NCBI RefSeq assembly: GCF_001593955.1
Contig: NZ_LTAZ01000001.1
Span: 124,001-188,000 of the forward strand
Length of the DNA: 64,000 bases
Source of the DNA: Halalkalicoccus paucihalophilus
GTDB taxonomy: Archaea > Halobacteriota > Halobacteria > Halobacteriales > Halalkalicoccaceae
Direction: 5' to 3'
Shown: positions 8,856-18,632 of the stretch, piece after piece
Position numbering within the stretch: position 1 is the first letter of the stretch
How the letters are laid out: each line of letters begins with the position of its first letter
Made by a program: the position numbers and the translations under genes
The notes under the pieces: model-generated
The model's input: only the letters and a program-made list of their open reading frames with translations
Told to the model about the DNA's origin: nothing
Databases searched by the model: none

Positions 8856-8889
8856 ACCCGTTCTCACTTCGGCGGGCGGATAAACCCTC

Positions 8890-10185
8890 TCAGAGCGCCT
8901 CGCAGAAACGGTCGAACGCGCCGCTTTCGGCGTGGACGTGCACGTAGGTTCCGAGGGTGCGGTACTCGGTCAGGCCGTCGTGCTCGCCGTCGATCCCGGT
9001 TCCGCGCTCGACATTGAAGGCAAAGCGGGCGTCCGGATCCACCTCGGCACTGGAGTAGTGGAACTCGTGGCCCCGGAGCGACTCGCCGGCGCGGGCTGAG
9101 AGGGTGTCCTCACGCGCCCGGAGTTCGGCGTGGTCGAGCGCCCGATACCGCTCGTGCATCTCGATGTCGGCGGGCAGAACGCCCGCCATCCCGTAGGTGT
9201 TTCCCTCGAGAGTCGTCAACGATTCGGAAAGCGCCATCATGCCGCCACACTCCCCGAAGACGGGGAGGCCCTCACTCGCACGCTCGGCGAGCGTTTCGAG
9301 GGCGGGGCTGTCGGCGAGCGCGGCGGCGTGCAGTTCGGGATACCCGCCGGGGAGGTAGACGCCGTCGCAGTCGGGCAGTGCGTCGCCCCGTACGGGCGAA
9401 AAGGGGACGACCTCGCCCCGTTCCTGCAGGCGCTCGATCGTCGCGGGATACCGAAAGCAGAAGGCGCTGTCGCGGGCGACCGCGATCCGTTTGCCGGTGG
9501 CAGGACGAGGTTCTTCGGGGTCGGGTCTTGGCGGCGCGCGTGCGACCTCGGCGAATTTCTCGCCCTTCAAATGGGCGGCGGCCTCGTCGAGCGCCGCGAG
9601 GTCGATGGGTGACTCCCCACCCATGTGGAGGCCGAGGTGGCGCTCGGGGATCTCCAACTCCTCCGTCGGCGGCACTCGCCCGAAGTACGACAGCGAATCG
9701 GGCAGCGCCTCGCGGATCCCCTCCTCGTGGCGCCCACCGTGGGCACGCTGGGCGACGATGCCAGCCACATCGATGTCGATTCCGGCGTGGGCAGCGTATT
9801 CCTGAAAGCCCAGCGCGCTCGCGGCGACGCTCTCCATGCCCGCGCTCGCATCGCAGACGAGGACGACGGGCAAATCGAGGGATTCGGCGATCCGGGCGGT
9901 GCTCGTATCGCCGTCGTACAGCCCCATCATCCCCTCGACGACACACAGGTCTCCCTCACCGCGGTAGTAGTTCCGGGCCATTCCCTCCTCGCCACAGAGC
10001 CACGGATCGAGCGTGCGCGAGGCCTGCCCGGCGACCGCGGCGTGGTGGCTCGGGTCGATGAAGTCCGGACCGGCCTTCGCCGGTTGGACGGTGTAGCCGG
10101 CCTTCGAGAGCGCGCGGATCGCCGCGAGCGTGGCGACGGTCTTTCCAACGCCCGAGGTGGTCCCCGCGAGGATGAATCCCTTCAT
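8890..10185 (-). CDS. cbiA: Cobyrinic acid a,c-diamide synthase CbiA
   Basis: 431 aa. ATP- and glutamine-dependent amidation of cobyrinic acid side chains in B12 synthesis. The N-terminal P-loop is GTTSGVGKT (residues 8-16), followed by [14 protein letters not shown]. The C-terminal class I glutaminase domain has its Cys nucleophile in FGECGGMM (Cys313) and a late [11 protein letters not shown] 10185 is the family start. No other cobamide gene is visible, so the pathway lies elsewhere. It diverges from the FAD oxidoreductase. Confidence 0.92.
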   Translation of the reverse strand: MKGFILAGTTSGVGKTVATLAAIRALSKAGYTVQPAKAGPDFIDPSHHAAVAGQASRTLDPWLCGEEGMARNYYRGEGDLCVVEGMMGLYDGDTSTARIAESLDLPVVLVCDASAGMESVAASALGFQEYAAHAGIDIDVAGIVAQRAHGGRHEEGIREALPDSLSYFGRVPPTEELEIPERHLGLHMGGESPIDLAALDEAAAHLKGEKFAEVARAPPRPDPEEPRPATGKRIAVARDSAFCFRYPATIERLQERGEVVPFSPVRGDALPDCDGVYLPGGYPELHAAALADSPALETLAERASEGLPVFGECGGMMALSESLTTLEGNTYGMAGVLPADIEMHERYRALDHAELRAREDTLSARAGESLRGHEFHYSSAEVDPDARFAFNVERGTGIDGEHDGLTEYRTLGTYVHVHAESGAFDRFCEAL

Positions 10186-10223
10186 ACCGGGAGCACGCGA
10201 CCCGGGAGTATCAACGCCACGGG

Positions 10224-10235
10224 AATTATTATCAC
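10224..10235 (+). promoter_or_regulatory. TATA-like box for the FAD oxidoreductase
   Basis: The A/T-rich aattattatcac stands out in GC-rich DNA and lies about 27 bases before ATG 10257, which fits a leaderless transcript. Confidence 0.5.
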
Positions 10236-10256
10236 CCGGCCCGCGCGAGAAGGACC

Positions 10257-11333
10257 ATGCACGTAGCGATCGTCGGCGGGGGCGTCGTCGGGACAAGCCT
10301 CGCGGCCGCGCTCACGGAGCGCACCGAAATCGACGGGGTGACGTTGCTCGAACGCGGGTCGCTCGGCGGGGGTACCACCGCGGCCTCGATGGCGATGGTC
10401 CATCGCCAGCAGCCCGCGCCCCAAGCATACGACCAGCGCCTGCGCGAACTGTCGTGGAGCCGGTACGAACCCCACCTCGACGAGCTGACCCACACGGGGG
10501 TCGGCTCGCTGTACGTCGCCGAAACCGAAGCGTTCGCCGAACGGTTGGGCGAGGCGGCACCTGAACTGTGCGAACACGGTGTCGAAACCGAGTACATCGA
10601 ACCCGCCGAACTCCCGGCGTTCGGAATCGAGAACGGACTCGGCGCGATCTACACGCCCGGCGAGGGGTACTTCGAACCGGGTGAACTCGTCGAGCATTTT
10701 TCGGCCCGTGCCCGCGAGGGCGGTGCGCGGATCGAAACCGGCGTCGAAGTCACGGGGATCTCCCCCGGCACGGAGGTCGAAGTGGAGACGGCGGAAGGGC
10801 GGATCACGGCCGACGCGATCGTTAACGCCGCCGGCCCGTGGGCCCCCGAGATCGACAGGCTCGTCGGCCTCGAACACCCGCTTCGCCACACCCGCGGCCC
10901 GATCCTCTCGTTCGACTGTCCGAGGAACCCCGAACCGTTCACGCTGTTCGAGCGTGGGCTGTACTGTCGAAGCCATAGCGAGGGGCTCCATGTTGGGCGG
11001 CTCGCCACCGATTTCGCAGCGGGCGAGCGCCTCGGCCCGAACGAACGCCTCCCGGTTCCCGAGTCGTTCCACGAGGAGGTCCGGAAGTTCGCCGGGACGG
11101 TGCCGGCGATCCGCGAGGGCGAGGTGATCGACGAGTGGGTCGGGATCCGAACCGTCACCCCCGACGGCCGGCCGCTAGTCGGTGGAACCGAAGTAGAGAA
11201 CTACTACGTCGCGACGGGGATGAGCGGAACGGGTGTAACGCTCACGCCCGCCGTCGCGGATCTGCTCGCCGACCGGTTGCTCGGGAACGACAGGGAACTG
11301 CTCGATCCGCTCTCGCCCGCCCGCTTCGCGTAG
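10257..11333 (+). CDS. FAD-dependent oxidoreductase (DAO family)
   Basis: 358 aa. N-terminal Rossmann motif VAIVGGGVVGTSLAAAL (residues 3-19), then the DAO-family substrate domain and the C-terminal FAD-contact region TPDGRPLVGGTEVENYYVATGMSGTGVTLTP. Relatives oxidise amino acids, sarcosine or glycine. The substrate is not evident here, and no glycine-cleavage genes are adjacent. The TATA-like box at about -27 supports ATG 10257. Confidence 0.85.
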   Translation: MHVAIVGGGVVGTSLAAALTERTEIDGVTLLERGSLGGGTTAASMAMVHRQQPAPQAYDQRLRELSWSRYEPHLDELTHTGVGSLYVAETEAFAERLGEAAPELCEHGVETEYIEPAELPAFGIENGLGAIYTPGEGYFEPGELVEHFSARAREGGARIETGVEVTGISPGTEVEVETAEGRITADAIVNAAGPWAPEIDRLVGLEHPLRHTRGPILSFDCPRNPEPFTLFERGLYCRSHSEGLHVGRLATDFAAGERLGPNERLPVPESFHEEVRKFAGTVPAIREGEVIDEWVGIRTVTPDGRPLVGGTEVENYYVATGMSGTGVTLTPAVADLLADRLLGNDRELLDPLSPARFA

Positions 11334-11341
11334 GTTTATAC
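11334..11341 (+). promoter_or_regulatory. TATA-like box supporting the GTG start at 11365
   Basis: gtttatac begins directly after the preceding stop codon, 24-31 bases before GTG 11365. An ATG at 11345 is too close and opens an unrelated frame, so the box helps decide the start. Confidence 0.5.
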
Positions 11342-11364
11342 GCGATGGCGGGGCCAGAGGGCGC

Positions 11365-11793
11365 GTGGCCCGCAGAACCCTCGTCGCTGACCGGCTCGCA
11401 AACGGCGCCTACGCGCTCTCGGAGCGCCGCGAGCCCGCCGAGCGGGAGCCCGAGGCGCTCGCGAGCGCCCTCTCGCGGCGCGCCGTCTTCGAGTCCGTGG
11501 ACTTCCGAAGCCACGAGGCGGTCGTCGTCCGCGAGGACCGGGCGACGACCTACCTCGTGCTCCCGTTCTCGATCCCGACGGCCGATTCCCTGTCATCCTC
11601 AGGTGGGGCTTGTATCGCGCTCAGGCCCGAGGCAAGGGTGAGCGAAGACTACCTCAGGGGCTGGACCCACGCGATGAAGGGGGCTCTCGGCGACGCGATC
11701 GAGGCGGGTTTGCTCGACGAGTGGGCGGCGCTGGTCTACTTCGAGGAACGCGTTCGTTCGTTCACCGACACAACGGAAGTGATCGTCCCATAG
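11365..11793 (+). CDS. Conserved-looking hypothetical protein
   Basis: 142 aa starting at GTG. I do not recognise a family. It is soluble and alpha/beta, with a basic start (ARRTLVADRLANGAYAL), a central strand pair (HEAVVVREDRATTYLVLPFSIP) and a helix-rich end (YLRGWTHAMKGALGDAIEAGLLDEW). Codon use matches the neighbours. It sits between the FAD oxidoreductase and nucS on the same strand, each with its own TATA-like box, so the three are probably separate transcripts. Confidence 0.6.
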   Translation: MARRTLVADRLANGAYALSERREPAEREPEALASALSRRAVFESVDFRSHEAVVVREDRATTYLVLPFSIPTADSLSSSGGACIALRPEARVSEDYLRGWTHAMKGALGDAIEAGLLDEWAALVYFEERVRSFTDTTEVIVP

Positions 11794-11796
11794 CGT

Positions 11797-11806
11797 GATT
11801 TTTACT
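11797..11806 (+). promoter_or_regulatory. TATA-like box for nucS
   Basis: gatttttact starts 32 bases before GTG 11829, at the usual distance for a leaderless haloarchaeal mRNA, and supports the GTG start. Confidence 0.5.
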
Positions 11807-11828
11807 CTCGGAGCCGGTAGGAAGGGCA

Positions 11829-12560
11829 GTGACAGCGACCGAGGAGACCGTCGTGCTCTCGGAGCCGAGCGCCGCGGAGGCCCGCGATCGGCTGGCGAGC
11901 GTGATCGAACGGGGCGGCTTGTTCACGCTCTTCGGCGAGTGTACCGTCGAGTACGACGGCCGCGCGGCGAGCAGTCTGGGGCCCGGACGGCGCCACGTCA
12001 TGTGCAAACCCGACGGAACGGTACTCGTCCACACCGACGAGGGCCAAAAGCCGATCAACTGGCAGCCACCGGGCAGCAGACAGGCGGTCCGAATCGAAGC
12101 GGGAAGCCTCGTCCTCGACAGTCGGCGCGAGAACCCGGACGAGGAGCTCGTGATTCGGTTCGAACGGATCGCCCACCTCGCGATCTTCGAGACCGACGGC
12201 GGAGGGGGTGCGAGCCTCTCGGTGACGGGCACCGAAGAAGACCTGAAACGCCGGATCCTCGAGGAGCCCGAACTGATCGAGGCGGGCTTTCGGCCACTGG
12301 CAACGGAGCGAAGTACGCCCGCAGGAGCAGTGGACATCTACGGCGAGGACGAGGAGGGGAGGGTCGTGGTCCTCGAACTCAAACGCCGGCGGGTCGGCCC
12401 CGACGCCGTGGGCCAGCTGAGCCGCTACGTCGAGGCGCTCGAACGCGATCTCCACGCCGGATGCGAGATCCGTGGAATCCTCGTCGCACCCTCGGTGACG
12501 GATCGGGCCCACCGGTTGCTCACGAGAAAGGGTTTGGAGTTCGTCGCGCTGTCGCCCTAA
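11829..12560 (+). CDS. nucS: Endonuclease NucS (EndoMS)
   Basis: 243 aa. NucS/EndoMS cuts both strands at certain mismatches and branched or ssDNA ends, and is recruited by PCNA. The N-terminal DNA-binding domain has the family pattern ([28 protein letters not shown]). The C-terminal PD-(D/E)xK nuclease core is intact: [10 protein letters not shown] supplies the Asp, VVLELKRRR the Glu-Leu-Lys, and [11 protein letters not shown] the Gln/Tyr helix. The end is [21 protein letters not shown]. Start is GTG. Its stop overlaps the mutS stop by 4 bp, tail to tail. Confidence 0.93.
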   Translation: MTATEETVVLSEPSAAEARDRLASVIERGGLFTLFGECTVEYDGRAASSLGPGRRHVMCKPDGTVLVHTDEGQKPINWQPPGSRQAVRIEAGSLVLDSRRENPDEELVIRFERIAHLAIFETDGGGGASLSVTGTEEDLKRRILEEPELIEAGFRPLATERSTPAGAVDIYGEDEEGRVVVLELKRRRVGPDAVGQLSRYVEALERDLHAGCEIRGILVAPSVTDRAHRLLTRKGLEFVALSP

Positions 12561-15187
12561 TCCAACTCGCGTTTCAAGCGGTCGAGCGTCGTCAGCGCCT
12601 CGATAGGCGTCATGTTCGCCACGTCGAGCGAGCGGAGTTCCGCGGCCAGCGGGTCGTCTCCCGTGGGGTACCCAGTTGCGGGCGTCGATCCATCGGGAAA
12701 CGAGTACCCCCCATCGGTCGCGTTCTCCGGAGCGTCCTCAGCGACGAGCGCGCGTGAGCGCTCGACGACGCGCTCGGGCACGCCCGCGGCGCGTGCGACC
12801 TCGATCCCGTACGAAGCGGTCGCCGCACCCCGCGAGACGTCGTGGCGGAAGGTGACGCCCTCGTCGGTCTGTGTCGCGGCGAAGTGGAGGTTGAAGGCGC
12901 CGTCGAGGACCGCTGCGAGCTCGGTGAGCTCGTGATGATGGGTCGCAAACAGCGTCAGCGCGCCGACCTCGTCGTGGACGTACTCGGTGATGGCGCGCGC
13001 GATCGCCAGCCCGTCGGCGGTGCTCGTTCCCCTCCCCACTTCGTCGAGCAGGACCAGCGAGCGCTCGGTGGCACCTCTAAGGATGGTCGCGAGCTCGCTC
13101 ATCTCGACCATGAACGTCGATCGCCCGCCCGCGATGTCGTCGCTCGCGCCCACACGGGTAAATACGCGGTCGACGATCCCGATTCGGGCCCGGCTCACGG
13201 GCACGAAGCTCCCGATCTGGGCGAGGATCGCGATCAGGGCGACCTGGCGCATGTACGTGGATTTGCCGCTCATGTTCGGGCCCGTGAGTACGGCGAGACG
13301 CTCCTCGGGCGTGATTTCGGTTCTATTAGGAACGAACGACTCCTGGGCGCGCTCGACGACCGGGTGGCGTCCGCCCTCGATATCGATCCCCGGCTCCCCC
13401 TCGACCTCGGGACGGGCGTAGCCGTACTTCGCGGCGACGGTCGCGAGCGAGACGAGCACGTCGAGGGTCGCGAGCGCCTCGGCGACCGCCTGCACCCGCT
13501 CGGATTCGGCTCCGACCTGGCGGCGGACCTCGGCGAAGATCTCGTATTCGAGGTCGTCGGCCCGGCCCTCGACGGTGACGATCTCGTCCTCTCGCTCCTT
13601 GAGATCGGGCGTGTAGAAGCGCTCGGAGTTCTTCAGGGTCTGTCTTCGGGTGTAGTTCTCGGGTACCTGATCGAGGTTGGGGTTCGTGACCTCGATGTAG
13701 TAGCCATGCACCTGATTGAACCCGACCTTCAGCGAGTCGATCCCGGTGCGTTCGCGTTCCCGGGCCTCGAGCGAGTCGATCCACGCTTTCCCCTCGCGTT
13801 CGGTCTCGCGAAGCGAGTCGAGGTCCGAATCGTAGCCTCGGGCGATCACGCCGCCCTCGGTGATCTCGATCGGCGGGCTCTCGGCGATCGCCCGGTCGAT
13901 CAGCTCGCGCACTTCCTCAAGTTCGTCGAGGCCCTCCCGAAGCCCGCGGAGGGTGTCGCTTTCCACCACGTCCATCGCCGCGCGGATCTCCGGGACCCTA
14001 TCGAGGGTGTCCTTCAGCGCGCGCAGGTCGCGAGCGTTCGCTCGACCTCGCGAGACCCGCGCGATCAGGCGCTCGATGTCGTAGACCTTCGAGAGGAGGT
14101 CGTGAACCTCCTCGCGGGCACCGACGAGCGTCGTCCACTCGGAGACGGCGTCGAGTCGGGCCTCGATCCGCTCGGGGTCAAGCAGGGGGCGGCGCAGCCA
14201 GTCGGTGAGCTTTCGGCGGCCGAGCGCGCAGGCTGTCTCGTCGAGCACCCCAAGGAGCGTGTGCTCGCTATCGCCCCCGACCGCCCGCGGTTCGAACAGT
14301 TCGAGGCTCCGGAGCGCGACCCGGTCCAGCAGCATGTACTCGCGGGGCTCGTAGCGGGTGAGGTGGTTGAGATAATCGAGGTGGCCGTCCTGCCCGCCGC
14401 GGGCGTACTCGGCGTACGAGAGCAGCGCGCCGCAGGCACTGATCTCGGCGTCGCTCGCAAGCCGTTTCTCGGGGGCGCCGAAATAGGAGTCCAGCCGCTC
14501 GCGGGCCCCTTCGAGGGCGAACGCCGTGGGGTCGTACGGCGTGACCATACAGTCGCTGTCACCGGAGCCGTCGTTTCGGCCGAACCCGTCGAACCCCTCC
14601 AACCCGGGCCCGACGATCGCCTCCGCGGGTCCGAAGCGGCTGATCTCGTCGCGGATCGTTTCTTCCGAGTGCGACCCGGTGGCGACGAAATCACCGGTTG
14701 AAACGTCGAGGAACGCCAGCCCGTACTTCCCGTCACCGCTCTCGTCTCCCACGCGGGCTAGTGCCGCGACGTAGTTGTTGTCCTCGCTTCTGAGCAGCTC
14801 GTCCTCGGTGAGCGTTCCCGGCGTGACGATCCGCGTTACCGCGCGATCGACCACGCCGCTCGCCTCCTCGGGATCCTGAACCTGATCGGCGACCGCGACC
14901 CGAAAGCCCGCGTCCAGCAACGTCTCGATGTAGGATTCGGCGCTGTCGATCGGGATCCCCGCCATCGGATATTTTCCCGTACTGTCCTCGCGCTTGGTGA
15001 GCGTGATCTCGAGTAAGCGCGCCGAGATCTCGGCGGCCTCGCAGAACGTCTCGTAGAAATCCCCTACCTGAAAGAGCACCAACGACTCGTCGTAGCGCCC
15101 ACAGAGGTCACAGTACTGGCGCATCATCGGCGTCAGCTCCTCGTAGCGCTCTTTCATTTTCTCGGGTGCGCCGAGCGCCCGTTCCAT
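12557..15187 (-). CDS. mutS: DNA mismatch repair protein MutS
   Basis: 876 aa MutS1-type. The mismatch-probing Phe-x-Glu is in VGDFYETF (Phe44, Glu46). Connector, lever and clamp domains follow ([14 protein letters not shown]...[16 protein letters not shown]). The ATPase has Walker [10 protein letters not shown] near residue 635, Walker [17 protein letters not shown] and [11 protein letters not shown] 15187 gives the canonical start with TPMMRQY shortly after; longer in-frame starts read into the promoter region. No MutL lies adjacent. The 3' end overlaps nucS, an arrangement of two independent mismatch-processing systems. Confidence 0.94.
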   Translation of the reverse strand: MERALGAPEKMKERYEELTPMMRQYCDLCGRYDESLVLFQVGDFYETFCEAAEISARLLEITLTKREDSTGKYPMAGIPIDSAESYIETLLDAGFRVAVADQVQDPEEASGVVDRAVTRIVTPGTLTEDELLRSEDNNYVAALARVGDESGDGKYGLAFLDVSTGDFVATGSHSEETIRDEISRFGPAEAIVGPGLEGFDGFGRNDGSGDSDCMVTPYDPTAFALEGARERLDSYFGAPEKRLASDAEISACGALLSYAEYARGGQDGHLDYLNHLTRYEPREYMLLDRVALRSLELFEPRAVGGDSEHTLLGVLDETACALGRRKLTDWLRRPLLDPERIEARLDAVSEWTTLVGAREEVHDLLSKVYDIERLIARVSRGRANARDLRALKDTLDRVPEIRAAMDVVESDTLRGLREGLDELEEVRELIDRAIAESPPIEITEGGVIARGYDSDLDSLRETEREGKAWIDSLEARERERTGIDSLKVGFNQVHGYYIEVTNPNLDQVPENYTRRQTLKNSERFYTPDLKEREDEIVTVEGRADDLEYEIFAEVRRQVGAESERVQAVAEALATLDVLVSLATVAAKYGYARPEVEGEPGIDIEGGRHPVVERAQESFVPNRTEITPEERLAVLTGPNMSGKSTYMRQVALIAILAQIGSFVPVSRARIGIVDRVFTRVGASDDIAGGRSTFMVEMSELATILRGATERSLVLLDEVGRGTSTADGLAIARAITEYVHDEVGALTLFATHHHELTELAAVLDGAFNLHFAATQTDEGVTFRHDVSRGAATASYGIEVARAAGVPERVVERSRALVAEDAPENATDGGYSFPDGSTPATGYPTGDDPLAAELRSLDVANMTPIEALTTLDRLKRELD

Positions 15188-15277
15188 GGGAGTGGGTGGT
15201 TCCGGATGTGGAAATACCCCTCGGAATCGACCCTCGTGGGGCGATCCGCCTAACCGGATCGGGCACGTAGGGGATCC

Positions 15278-15640
15278 ATGAGCACTTCGCAGAAACCGAT
15301 TCGCGCGGAGACCGGCACGGAACTCGACGCGTTGGTCGCCGAGCACGACCGCGTCCTCGCGGAGTTCTACACGAAGGGCTGTACGCTCTGTCAGTCGATC
15401 GAACCGGTACTGGGAACTGTGGCGCGGGCCACGGACCTGACGGTCGTGATGCTCAATCCCGAGACGGACCTCTCGCTCGTCGAGGAGTACGACATCAGGA
15501 GCGTTCCGACCCTAATACTGTTCGAAAACGGCGAACAAGTGGGTCGCCTCGCGAAGGGGTTTCAGGGGGCCGAGGAGATCGTCGCGTTCGTTGAGGACGG
15601 GTCGGACGGATCGAAACGTGCGGAGTCGGGCGGGGCCTGA
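15278..15640 (+). CDS. Thioredoxin family protein
   Basis: 120 aa single thioredoxin fold. The redox motif is CTLC (Cys35, Cys38), and the cis-Pro loop is SVPTLILF. The strand order and the end ([23 protein letters not shown]) are normal. CTLC differs from the classical CGPC, so its partner and potential may differ from the main thioredoxin. No signal peptide is seen, so it is probably cytoplasmic. The next gene starts 5 bases after its stop. Confidence 0.87.
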   Translation: MSTSQKPIRAETGTELDALVAEHDRVLAEFYTKGCTLCQSIEPVLGTVARATDLTVVMLNPETDLSLVEEYDIRSVPTLILFENGEQVGRLAKGFQGAEEIVAFVEDGSDGSKRAESGGA

Positions 15641-15645
15641 CCCCG

Positions 15646-16215
15646 ATGGGTGGCGCTTCGGATCCGGGGCAGCGACTGTCGTGGATCGCGGCCGTCGCTG
15701 GACCCCTCGCGCTCGCGACCGATCCCGCCGCCGCGCGCTCCGCGACGGACCTGTTCGTCGAGACGGGCGGGCCGGTCGGCTACGCACTCGTCTTCCTGTT
15801 CGCGGCAATCCCATGGTTCGAGATCTTCCTCGTGATCCCGGTCGGGATCGGCCTCGGGATGAACGTCGTCGGCGTCGCCGTCTTCGCCTTCCTCGGGAAC
15901 GTCCTCTCGGTCTACGCGGTCATCGCCTTCCACGACCGGGCGCGGGCCTGGTGGGCTCGATACCGGCGGACCGAACCGAAACCGCGCGAGCGGGCCGGCG
16001 GCCGAGTCCGGGCAGTCTGGGACCGCTACGGGCTGGCCGGGCTGGCGATGTCGTCGCCGATGGTCACCGGGGTGCATCTCGCGGCGCTCATCGCGCTCGC
16101 GCTCGGATCGAGAAAGCGGGCCGTCGGGGCGTGGCTGACCGCGAGCATCGCCCTCTGGACCGTGATCCTGACCGCCGTCTCCTACTACGGGTTCGGGTTC
16201 GTCGCGGGGCTCTGA
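15646..16215 (+). CDS. Small multi-drug export protein family membrane protein
   Basis: 189 aa with about four to five membrane helices. The family signature is the GGPVGYALVFLFAAIPWFEIFLVIPVGIGLGMN segment. A cytoplasmic basic loop (RYRRTEPKPRERAGGRVR) and the SSPMVTGVHLAALIALALGSRKR segment follow. The name comes from Pfam family PF06695, but export has little direct proof. It starts 5 bases after the thioredoxin gene, so the two are probably co-transcribed. It is convergent with the DsbA-like gene (stops about 1 base apart). Confidence 0.8.
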   Translation: MGGASDPGQRLSWIAAVAGPLALATDPAAARSATDLFVETGGPVGYALVFLFAAIPWFEIFLVIPVGIGLGMNVVGVAVFAFLGNVLSVYAVIAFHDRARAWWARYRRTEPKPRERAGGRVRAVWDRYGLAGLAMSSPMVTGVHLAALIALALGSRKRAVGAWLTASIALWTVILTAVSYYGFGFVAGL

Positions 16216-16216
16216 G

Positions 16217-16852
16217 TCAGGCGCCCTCGACCAATCGTTCGAGCTGCTCGGGCGGCACCGCCCCCCGGGCTGCGTACCCGTCGTAGGCGAACGTCGGCAC
16301 GCCCGTCACCCCGCGCTCACGAGCCTCGGAAAATCGCTCCTCGAGGCGTTCGCGCAACTCGTCGTCTTCGCTGGCGTCGAGGACCTCCTCCGGGTCCAAT
16401 CCGACCTCCTCGGCGACCTCCGCGAGCACGTCGCGGTCCCCGATGTCCCGCCCGTCCCGCCAGAGCGCCGCGTAGATCGCCTCGTCGAACTCCTGCCAGC
16501 GCTCGGGGTGGCGCTCTTTGACGTACAGCGAGGCGGCCTGAGCGGGCAGCGAGTCGACCGCCGTCGCGATCTCCTGGGTCATCTCGACGCCGTACTCCTC
16601 CTGCAGGCGGCGGACGTTCTCCCTCGCCTGCTCGAAGTACTCCTCGTCCTTCCCGTCGGGTACCGAGTGGTCGATCTCGCCGTCGGGGCCACGCTTGTCG
16701 CTTCGCAGGTCGAACGGATGCCAGTCGAGTTCGAGGGGATCCTCCCGGGTCGCTTGGAACTGTGCGAGGGACTGTCGGCCGAGGTAACAGAACGGACAGA
16801 CGTAGTCGGCGTAAATCGTGAGCCGCTCCTCCTTGGCCGTGGTTTCGCTCAT
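16217..16852 (-). CDS. DsbA family (FrnE-like) oxidoreductase
   Basis: 211 aa thioredoxin-fold protein with a helical insertion. The active-site CPFC (Cys19, Cys22) lies in IYADYVCPFCYLG. The cis-Pro loop GVTGVPTFAYDGYAARGAVPPEQL is typical of the FrnE/2-hydroxychromene-2-carboxylate isomerase branch. There is no signal peptide, so it is cytoplasmic and likely acts in thiol redox chemistry. Start is ATG 16852. Confidence 0.87.
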   Translation of the reverse strand: MSETTAKEERLTIYADYVCPFCYLGRQSLAQFQATREDPLELDWHPFDLRSDKRGPDGEIDHSVPDGKDEEYFEQARENVRRLQEEYGVEMTQEIATAVDSLPAQAASLYVKERHPERWQEFDEAIYAALWRDGRDIGDRDVLAEVAEEVGLDPEEVLDASEDDELRERLEERFSEARERGVTGVPTFAYDGYAARGAVPPEQLERLVEGA

Positions 16853-16905
16853 GGCGCCCGTTGGGCGGCGAGCCGGTAAAGTGGCCGGGTCGCGGCGACC
16901 GGAAC

Positions 16906-17244
16906 CTAGAACAGCGAGAGGTGTCCCGTCACGCGGTCGACCCGGTCGTCGGCGGCGGGCCCGACCGCGAGCGCCGTTACTGTACCCGATTCGAGTTGGG
17001 TGTGGCCCGCATCGCGGATCACCGCGTGGGGGACCCCCTCTCGCTCGGCGCGGTCGGCCAGTTCGAAGATCTCGCTCTCGCCCGAGGCTTTCAGAACCAC
17101 CTTCTTCTGGCCGCCGCCCTTCCAGTCCGTGCGTGCCCCCGGGTCGGTGTCCTCATAGGCCGACAGCGAGGCGTGGGCGACCTGTGCGGCCAGTTTTCCC
17201 TGTCCCATACCGATGTCCGTGCGGGCGACGATCGCCTGTTTCAT
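16906..17244 (-). CDS. pth2: Peptidyl-tRNA hydrolase (Pth2)
   Basis: 112 aa, the archaeal/eukaryotic Pth2 type. It frees tRNA from peptidyl-tRNA dropped by ribosomes. Family motifs are [30 protein letters not shown], the [13 protein letters not shown] strand and [24 protein letters not shown]. The gene is complete and of normal length. It lies 53 bases downstream of the DsbA-like gene's start, on the same strand. A strongly A/T-rich divergent promoter region lies upstream. Confidence 0.95.
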   Translation of the reverse strand: MKQAIVARTDIGMGQGKLAAQVAHASLSAYEDTDPGARTDWKGGGQKKVVLKASGESEIFELADRAEREGVPHAVIRDAGHTQLESGTVTALAVGPAADDRVDRVTGHLSLF

Positions 17245-17297
17245 ATCTTCACTGGCCCGGCGAGGGTTATAGCGGTGGCTACTCGTCCGCGAGAAGG

Positions 17298-17312
17298 ATT
17301 TTTATCTTTATA
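17298..17312 (+). promoter_or_regulatory. TATA-like region for the Yip1-like gene
   Basis: A run of T and A (from the gattttta stretch through tctttata) lies 16-30 bases before ATG 17328. The upstream half is at about -27, fitting a leaderless start. The whole 17298-17328 stretch is unusually A/T-rich. Confidence 0.5.
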
Positions 17313-17327
17313 ATTAATCTTGTAATT

Positions 17328-17939
17328 ATGGATGCTCCACACACTCCGCTCGTACGTCCGAAGGCATATTTCGCCCGGGATACGGCTCCGTCGTTGGCTC
17401 GTGGGGCGCTCGTCGTCGCGCTCAACTGGCTGGCCGTCACCCTCGGCCTGCTGGTAGTGCTCTATTTCATCGTGAGTCGCACGTCTGACGCGCCGCCCGA
17501 ACTCCTCGGAGGTCTCAGGCGGATCCTCCCCGAACTGGTGATCGTACTGTTGGTGGGGCTCGTGGTGACGTGGCTCGCCATCGGCGGTGTGATACATCTC
17601 CTCGCGGGCGGCGAGGAGTCGTTCGGCGAGACGCTGGCGGTCGTAGCGTGGGGGTACGCCCCTGATGTCCTGCTTGCACCGATCACCGTCGTGGCGGCGT
17701 CTCTCGCGGTGCGTGACACCACGTTCGACGCCACGAGTCCGGCGACATACACCCGGGACGTCGAGGCGTTCATCGCCGGTAGCGAGGGGACGGTCGGGAT
17801 CGTCCTTGCGGCCGTCGTCGCCGTCTGGAGCGCGTACATCTGGACGTACGGGGTCGCACAGATTCACGGAATCGAAACGATCCGGGCGGGCGCAATCGCC
17901 GGACTCGTGGCGCTGGTCGGGTTCGTGCTGAGCCTGTGA
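17328..17939 (+). CDS. Yip1-domain-like membrane protein
   Basis: 203 aa with five predicted membrane helices. It begins SPLARGALVVALNWLAV-like after a short cytoplasmic start. The pattern of a first hydrophobic pair, the GGVIHLLAGGEESFGETLAVVAWGYAPDVLLAP segment and a terminal helix pair is that of haloarchaeal YIP1 family proteins. Function is unknown. ATG 17328 is supported by the TATA-like region. It is monocistronic between pth2 and dcd. Confidence 0.75.
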   Translation: MDAPHTPLVRPKAYFARDTAPSLARGALVVALNWLAVTLGLLVVLYFIVSRTSDAPPELLGGLRRILPELVIVLLVGLVVTWLAIGGVIHLLAGGEESFGETLAVVAWGYAPDVLLAPITVVAASLAVRDTTFDATSPATYTRDVEAFIAGSEGTVGIVLAAVVAVWSAYIWTYGVAQIHGIETIRAGAIAGLVALVGFVLSL

Positions 17940-17947
17940 AACGAGGG

Positions 17948-17955
17948 CTTTTATT
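17948..17955 (+). promoter_or_regulatory. TATA-like box for the dcd-thiR-methyltransferase operon
   Basis: cttttatt lies 24-31 bases before ATG 17979, consistent with leaderless transcription of dcd. The T-run may also serve as the terminator of the Yip1-like gene just upstream. Confidence 0.45.
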
Positions 17956-17978
17956 GGCGTTACGACGTTCCATCGGAC

Positions 17979-18632
17979 ATGATCCTCTCGGACGCCGATA
18001 TCCTCCGCCGTCTCGAAGCGGGCGATCTGGTGATCGAGCCGATAGACGACCCAGATCTGCAGATCCAGCCCGCGAGCGTCGATCTGCGACTCGGTCGCGA
18101 ATTTTTGGAATTTCAGCGCGCGAACATCCCCTGTATCCATCCCGGTAGCGAGCGCGAAGTCTCGGAGTACGTCTCCGAGACCGTCATCGATGAGGGCGAG
18201 GAGTTCGTCCTCCATCCCGGCGATTTCGTGCTCGGCACGACCAAAGAGCGCGTCGAGATTCCACCCGATCTGCTCGCGAACGTCGAAGGGCGCTCGTCGC
18301 TAGGTCGACTCGCGGTCGTGGTCCACGCCACTGCCGGCCTGTGCGATCCGGGCTATCGCGGACAGATCACGCTCGAACTCTCGAACCTCGGTACTGCTCC
18401 GGTCGCGCTTACGCCCGGGATGCGCATCTCCCAACTGGTCTTCACGGAGATGAAAAACCCCGCCGAGCGGCCCTACGGGAGCGAACGGGGCTCGAAGTAC
18501 CAGGACCAGCAGGGTCCACAAGCGTCGAGGATTCAGGGTGACTCCGAGTTCGGAGGCGACCAGCGGGCGGCCGAGCGCCAGGAGGACGAGCGAGCCTCGT
18601 CGGGCTCGTCGTCCGGGGGAGAGGAGCGATGA
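17979..18632 (+). CDS. dcd: dCTP deaminase
   Basis: 217 aa. Deaminates dCTP to dUTP for thymidylate synthesis. The core motifs are intact: [45 protein letters not shown] (with the catalytic Glu) and [11 protein letters not shown] hydrophilic tail rich in Ser, Gln, Glu and Gly (from about residue 165) extends beyond the usual 190 or so residues and is probably disordered. The last bases overlap the thiR ATG (ATGA), so the two are translationally coupled. Confidence 0.93.
   Translation: MILSDADILRRLEAGDLVIEPIDDPDLQIQPASVDLRLGREFLEFQRANIPCIHPGSEREVSEYVSETVIDEGEEFVLHPGDFVLGTTKERVEIPPDLLANVEGRSSLGRLAVVVHATAGLCDPGYRGQITLELSNLGTAPVALTPGMRISQLVFTEMKNPAERPYGSERGSKYQDQQGPQASRIQGDSEFGGDQRAAERQEDERASSGSSSGGEER

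Noticed and set aside
12842..14701. Very long open frame on the plus strand opposite mutS
   Set aside because: In GC-rich DNA the antisense frame of an acidic-protein gene often stays open. The translated text has no family features and mutS is clearly real.
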